A stretch of DNA of 64,000 bases from Caenorhabditis elegans. Lineage: Eukaryota > Nematoda > Chromadorea > Rhabditida > Rhabditidae. The position numbers and the translations under genes were made by a program. Of the stretch, positions 59,472-64,000 are shown piece by piece (positions within the stretch are counted from its first letter, which is position 1; each line of letters starts with the position of its first letter). The DNA lies in assembly GCF_000002985.6 (NCBI RefSeq), contig NC_003279.8:2294001-2358000 (forward strand), given 5' to 3'. The notes beneath the pieces were generated by a model, which did not search any database, was not told where the DNA came from, and saw only the letters and a list, made by a program, of their open reading frames with translations.

Positions 59472-60410
59472 CAGGGTGGTCCATAATTATGGCGACCTGC
59501 TACATGCGCGCAAGAACTTGATTTATGGGTTTACCCTGTTACGAAAAATTTAAAATTTGATCAATTCTAGAAGATCACAGTATTTTCTGTCGTTTTCGTC
59601 AATTTCCATACAACATCCTTCAACTTTGAAGGTAATGAGGACCTCACAACATCGGTAGTCTATAATTTTTCTCCATTTTAGAGGATTTCTAGCGCCCGAC
59701 GTTTCTTGCTGCGCTCACGGGATCAAGTAACTAGTTTCTATGTTTTAAATAATTATCCAGACTTTGGACACTCGAAATAGCAAAATCAAAGTCAATAGAC
59801 ATATTTTGAGCCAATTTATGCTTGGATTTATGTAGCTTTTTGCCCGTTAAAAACAGTGCAAACAGTCCGTTGCGAAAAATTTGCCCAAAAATTCTGTATT
59901 CTGTGGAATATTTCGAAATATTGAAAACCAAATTGTCATTTTAAGTTAAGACACATTTAAACTGAACACATTAGCATTTTCAACATGAAGGATGGTTGGC
60001 TGGTAAGGAAGAAAATTTACAAAACTTGGGGGAGCTTACTTTTTTTGACTTCATCAACTTTCACAAGATGCCATTTCCGGCACCGGACACCAATCTCAAA
60101 AATTATTTGTGAAAAACTTTGTTGTATTAACGGTATTCTTAATATATAATCAAAATAATAAATCACTCAATGTATCTCATTTAAAAATTACCAATAAGCT
60201 AAATTGAGCCCACTTGCGCGCCACGGCCGTGTGGATTTTTGAGTGTCTTGAGTTCTGTGCTGCCGTAGGTGGTGATAAGTGTCAAGTTTTATATGTCGTT
60301 GTGTTTGATTTTTTCTGACCAATAAAATGTGTATATTCACTAGTCTTGCTCGCTGTCCAAAAAAAAGATACTGTGCCCTAAAGTGGTCGCCATAATTATG
60401 GACCACCCTG
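59472..60410. mobile_element. Tc1/mariner-type non-autonomous element, TA TSD
   Basis: The terminal repeats CAGGGTGGTCCATAATTATG and CATAATTATGGACCACCCTG are perfect and extend to GGCGACC/GGTCGCC. TA flanks both ends (59470-59471 and 60411-60412). The 939-base interior is not a simple palindrome and could descend from a transposon, but no transposase frame longer than about 70 codons remains. A single copy of the GGACCACCCTG end motif also appears near 48188. Confidence 0.82.
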
Positions 60411-60529
60411 TACAGAAAACGCGCTAATTAAGCTTTGAAACAAGTAAACTGTTTATCTTCCTATTTTTGTTTTGAAATGAAATGAAATCAGTTTTCGTTT
60501 TTTTAATTGTATTGGTTTTTATGTTACAG

Positions 60530-60603
60530 ATTTCCAAAACTTAAAATTTTCGATGATTTTCATATTTTTGTGGAACATCATAGTCGGATTTTTACTTGCT
60601 CTT
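60530..60603 (+). pseudogene. Stranded exon of multi-pass gene family
   Basis: After an ATGTTACAG acceptor, a phase-1 frame reads DFQNLKFSMIFIFLWNIIVG and continues hydrophobic to a GTAAAG. This parallels the start of exon 2 of the gene at 48383 (DWSCDFFVLTLIYITSMVF, also phase 1). Splicing it to the next exon gives an immediate stop, so it is not part of a working frame as it stands. Confidence 0.45.
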
Positions 60604-60674
60604 GTAAAGATTTTCAGTTGAGTTGATTTTTTAATATACACCAATTGCAATATTATTCACTTTCAGAAATCTAC

Positions 60675-62155
60675 ATGTATCTTGATCTGCCTGAAAATGT
60701 ATGGGTAAATCGGTTTGCGCATGTTATTGCTCTTATTGGATCAATTGCTTCATTGTGGTTAATTTTTTTTAGCCCATTTGGTGAGTTTCATAAATGTTAC
60801 AAAAATGGGTGGAAATGGCTTAATCATGCTGCATTAAACAACAAAATTCAACAAAAAATCAGTTTGAAACGTAGATGAAAAGAGCTCCAACATACAAATG
60901 GGCGCCAACTCTTGCTATGCATTAGATAAGAGAGACTCTGATACTAATTTTTCACTGGGCGTGAAAAACGCGAAGGATAACTGTTTGTCGTCTGCGTCTC
61001 TTCGTTCACACGCTATTTTCTTCGAGAGAACTACGCGAACCGTGGACGAAGAATCCTCCTCTTCCACCGCTTTCAAGGCCGTTTTGCTCACTTTTCTAAC
61101 GTTTTCTCGTCCGCGAGAAAACAGCAATTTTGAGACAGCCAGCGGGCCCGTGTCCCGTGTTTTTCCGTCTTTTGCGGGTAGCCACAGCTGATTTGCCGTT
61201 TGTAAAATACTTATGGTCACCAATATTTCAGATGTATTTTGAAAATCGCGCATTTCGCTGCGGGATCACTAACATTTTAGGAGTATTTTGTTTACTCTCG
61301 TTGGTCGCACTTTGCTGAATATTTGCGATTTTGAAATTATTTTACTATATCGCTGGTGCCTTTTGTAGAAGTGCGCGAACTACATTTTATAAGTATTTTA
61401 AAAACCGCAAAACATCTGTGAGTTATGCTATATGACCGGCAACGACCTCCGACGAGGTTCGCGGCTCTCTCACAACCACTCAGTTATTTTTGAAAGTAAG
61501 AGTCCAATAGTTCGTAGATCTGCATTTGCTAATTAAAAAAAGGAAAACCTCAAAACACTCAATGTTTTTTTAGAAATTAAGCAAGGAAGATTTTCTGTCT
61601 CGTCAAAAACTATCCTGCTTCTTGTTTGCAAGGGTTTGATTGGCTTGATATTTCTTGCACAGATTTTCGCCCATGTCCTTTACATTGACCCATGCCAGAA
61701 TAGTAAGTAAACAAAACCGCACAACAAGAATGTGTATCTCATATTGTCGAGAAAAAATGATCGCAATATTTTTGCAATGCTTTATTTTGATCTACCTGGT
61801 CAAAAAAGACTCCGCTTCCCAAACTTTCTAAAAATGTTTTTCTCTAAGATACTGTTTTGTTCGATAAAGAGAAAGGAGGAGTCCAGTGCACCGGGTAGAT
61901 CAAAAATAAATTTTTCGAAAGCTTTGCGATCGTATTTTTCCGATAATAGCTAAACTACTTTTATTTACAGTGCTCTTATCATTGAACTCTGCACTGTTCT
62001 CCTTGCTGCTGAATTATTATGAGTCTCGTGGTGCGATCCATCCGTTGATGGAATTAGTTCAAACAGCTGGCCTGAGACCAACTTTGTGCGCTGCTGTACG
62101 ATTTAATTGTCTCAACTCAACTGCTCATATTGATCCAAGTGTTGAAAATCCATGA
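60675..62155 (+). CDS. Unrecognised small multi-pass protein
   Basis: Exons 60675-60780, 61574-61702 and 61971-62155 join in phase 1 to give 139 residues. A TTTCAG acceptor lies eight bases before the ATG, which fits splice-leader addition. Hydrophobic segments are FAHVIALIGSIASLWLIFF, ILLLVCKGLIGLIFLAQIFA and LLSLNSALFSLLLNYY. The C-terminus ends in a polar tail with CAAVRFNCLNS. The junction after FFSPF matches the position of the junction after AFFT in the gene at 48383, and both are phase 1, so the two may be paralogs. It lacks the first membrane segment of that gene, so it could be truncated or decaying. No function is assigned. Confidence 0.55.
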
Positions 62156-62316
62156 AATTGATCGATGTGTAGAAGGCTGCCAAATAAGATATAGAAAATT
62201 TTTGATTTGGTATTATGAATAAAGTTTATTTGATTAGTATTATCTCGAAAGCATTCGTTTTGAGGTGCGTTTTGTAAGATTTTCGTTTTGGTTACAATTT
62301 GATTGGATGTGAAATT

Positions 62317-62753
62317 TACCGTATTTCTTCTATTAATATGGCTGCAATACTATTTTTCGATGGTCTTCCCGCTTGCAATACTAATAGGGAGTGCAAGACT
62401 ATTAGGGAGTGCAATACTAATTTTCAGAACATTTTCTGACTTTGAGCTTACAAGTTTTTTTCCTGAAAAAAACTCGAATCTTATGTGAAAATTCAGAAAA
62501 TTTGATTGTAATTGCAACAAAAAGGTACAATAACTTCAATTTCATAGAAATTTTACCAAAATTGTTGCAAAGTAGGCAAAAAATGTTGTTAAAATCTCAA
62601 AATTAGTGAGGTGGGTTTGTACCAAAAAAAAAAAAATGTAGATGCAAGACTATTAGGGAGTGCAACACTAATAGGGAGTGCAATACTAATTTTCGGAGGG
62701 TATTCAAGGTGCAATACTAATAGGGAGGCCATACTAATAGAAGAAATACGGTA
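62317..62753. mobile_element. Foldback/tandem element, TACCGTATTTCTTCTATTA ends
   Basis: The ends TACCGTATTTCTTCTATTA and TAATAGAAGAAATACGGTA are inverted. Inside each end are direct copies of ATTAGGGAGTGCAATACTA. No coding frame. The arms are composed of the short tandem unit rather than one long stem. Confidence 0.78.
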
Positions 62754-63595
62754 CACAGCATTCTAAATAATACGCAAAACTGCGAAACTTTAATTAGCAG
62801 TAAATTTACGCCATATTGCCCAAGATTTTTCACTCTAAAAAAACAGCAATGGACCACATATTTGTCGGCAATTAACCTGAATTTGCCGGCAACTGGCGGT
62901 AGTAGTTAAAAGAGTCACTGCCACAAATTGACTGAAACTGGAAGCCGCTCCTTTCTTTAAAGTCCTGTACAAATTAAAAATGAAGGAAAACTTGGGATTT
63001 TTGAAGCTTCACTTCAAGTATTCATATCTCACCGAACAAATTATTTCATAAACAAGTATTATTTAACTGCAAAGTTGTAGACTTCGAAAAAAATAGGCTT
63101 TTTTTTGTCGAAAAAAAAAACTTTTTTGACCGAAAAATTGGCTCCCACTGGATTGACAAAATTTCAGATTTTTTCAACAAAATAAAAATATCTAACAAGC
63201 TTCCACATTGTTCGTTAGATTCTAAAACCCCCAAAACAATTTCTAATCGCTCAGAACCAGTTCCTTGACCTGGAATTCAGCGAAAAATGCACTGGAACAC
63301 TTTCAGCTGCCAATTTCAGGGGTTCAGAGTTGAGTTCCGCCAATTTTTGTGGTGATCTAGTCTAAAGATTTCAAATGGCATACGCTTCGATTTAAAGTCC
63401 GGGACCAGGTTGACCAACTTTCCTGTTGTGGTTTTCTTAGCCTAAAAAATAGTATTGAAATAAACATTCGCGTGTGAAAATGAATTCTAGTTTCGCTTCG
63501 CTCTCCGAGAATTAGATTTCCCTGATCTAGCTCCGCTCTAAAATGTTAATTCGAATTATTATTTATTGTTTGGGATTTAGTGTGGTATAGGGTCA

Positions 63596-63625
63596 TCTTA
63601 AGTCGAGCCGATCTCTGAGATCCTT
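63596..63625 (-). pseudogene. Relic of KEGSQRSAR exon
   Basis: The minus strand reads GGATCTCAGAGATCGGCTCG then ACTTAAG, encoding GSQRSARLK. It differs at two of 27 bases from exon 3 of the signal-anchor gene at 36962-37774. Flanking sequence does not match, so this is a short duplicated piece or the visible part of a decayed paralog. Confidence 0.5.
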
Positions 63626-63734
63626 TTTTCCAGATGCTTAGGGGGCAATTTTCAAAAGCAGAGAAACCTCGGCTGAAATTTTTTCGGATTTTTTTCTACT
63701 GCCATGTAAAGCTGGAATTTCGTTTGAAAATCAA

Positions 63735-63959
63735 ATGATTGCGAAATCCACAAAGGCGAGAAGAAAATTCAGCACACCAACTCACTCACCGCAACCAAAT
63801 CAAATCAAGTTGGTTGCCCAGGGCAACGTCTCGTGGCAGGGTAACTTGGCTCGGCGAGCCCAGCGCGTGTGTGATTATGATGATGAGCACGGTGATTCTT
63901 TGCCATGCAGAATCTGTAAATTTGGATACGATTCGAGCTTCCGATGCAAATATTATTAG
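63735..63959 (+). CDS. Small cysteine-containing open frame, tentative
   Basis: A 74-codon frame begins MIAKSTKARRKFSTPTH and ends CRICKFGYDSSFRCKYY. Base composition is closer to coding than the flanks. The C-terminal spacing C-R-I-C and a later C hints at a small metal-binding or disulphide knot, but there are too few cysteines to call a finger. It could be a last exon of a gene whose start lies to the left, or a relic. No signal peptide. Confidence 0.35.
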   Translation: MIAKSTKARRKFSTPTHSPQPNQIKLVAQGNVSWQGNLARRAQRVCDYDDEHGDSLPCRICKFGYDSSFRCKYY

Positions 63960-64000
63960 ATACAGTGTTGGTGTGAAAATGACCGAGTTGAAAGGTTTGC

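Larger units (their letters stand above)
56994..60529. other. Gene-poor region with transposon relics
   Basis: AT-rich and repeat-rich sequence. Contents seen are an 88-codon open frame at 57199-57465 without coding support, foldback 58167-58474, a purine-rich run (GGGGGGAGGGGAGG) near 58802, and the TA-flanked element 59472-60410. No other exon is supported. Confidence 0.55.
62156..63734. other. Repeat-bearing region at right end
   Basis: It includes the foldback at 62317-62753, T-rich stretches near 63090-63130, and a short minus-strand coding relic at 63596-63625. An AATAAA for the preceding gene lies near 62218. No further exon is supported. Confidence 0.55.

Overview
This window reads as nuclear DNA of a Caenorhabditis nematode, most probably C. 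elegans chromosome I. The reasons are many short introns ending in TTTTCAG, AT-rich non-coding DNA, abundant short foldback elements, degenerate TTAGGC (nematode telomere-type) arrays, and splice-leader-type acceptors just upstream of start codons. Several genes are recognisable: icp-1, tpxl-1, mcm-4, the eIF2 gamma gene, a tubulin cofactor A gene and a UDP-glycosyltransferase. From memory, C. elegans YAC Y39G10AR carries icp-1, tpxl-1, mcm-4 and eIF2 gamma together. Gene models are assembled by hand from open frames plus GT/AG sites with phase checks; exon ends may be off by a base or two.

The left half (about 1-33 kb) is gene-dense and conserved. Two related coiled-coil genes (window start-2.6 kb and 6.1-8.6 kb, +) are followed by a minus-strand pair, icp-1 then tpxl-1, spaced like an operon. 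They encode the activating partners of Aurora B and Aurora A. Divergently on the plus strand come a PAAF1-like WD40 gene and NSUN4-like rRNA methyltransferase (operon-like spacing), tubulin cofactor A, eIF2 gamma and an unrecognised 474-residue protein. On the minus strand follow mcm-4, a small coiled-coil gene and an unrecognised lysine-rich 610-residue protein. E2F-like sites precede icp-1, tbca and mcm-4.

The right half (about 33-64 kb) is arm-like: fast-evolving gene families and dense repeats. It holds an Srbc-type chemoreceptor whose introns contain interstitial telomere-like arrays, a small secreted or anchored basic/proline-rich protein, a UDP-glycosyltransferase with huge AT-rich tandem introns, a multi-membrane-pass gene, a ZYG-11/ZER-1-like LRR-armadillo gene, and a second, apparently related and partly broken multi-membrane-pass gene.

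Mobile DNA is mostly non-autonomous foldback (MITE-like) elements, many with readable target-site duplications: 8 bp hAT-like, TA Tc1/mariner-like, and a family starting CACGCTCTCC with 5 bp duplications. Several are nested. A near-perfect 1.54 kb hairpin lies at 46.4-48.0 kb. I found no CRISPR array and no rRNA or tRNA gene by eye.
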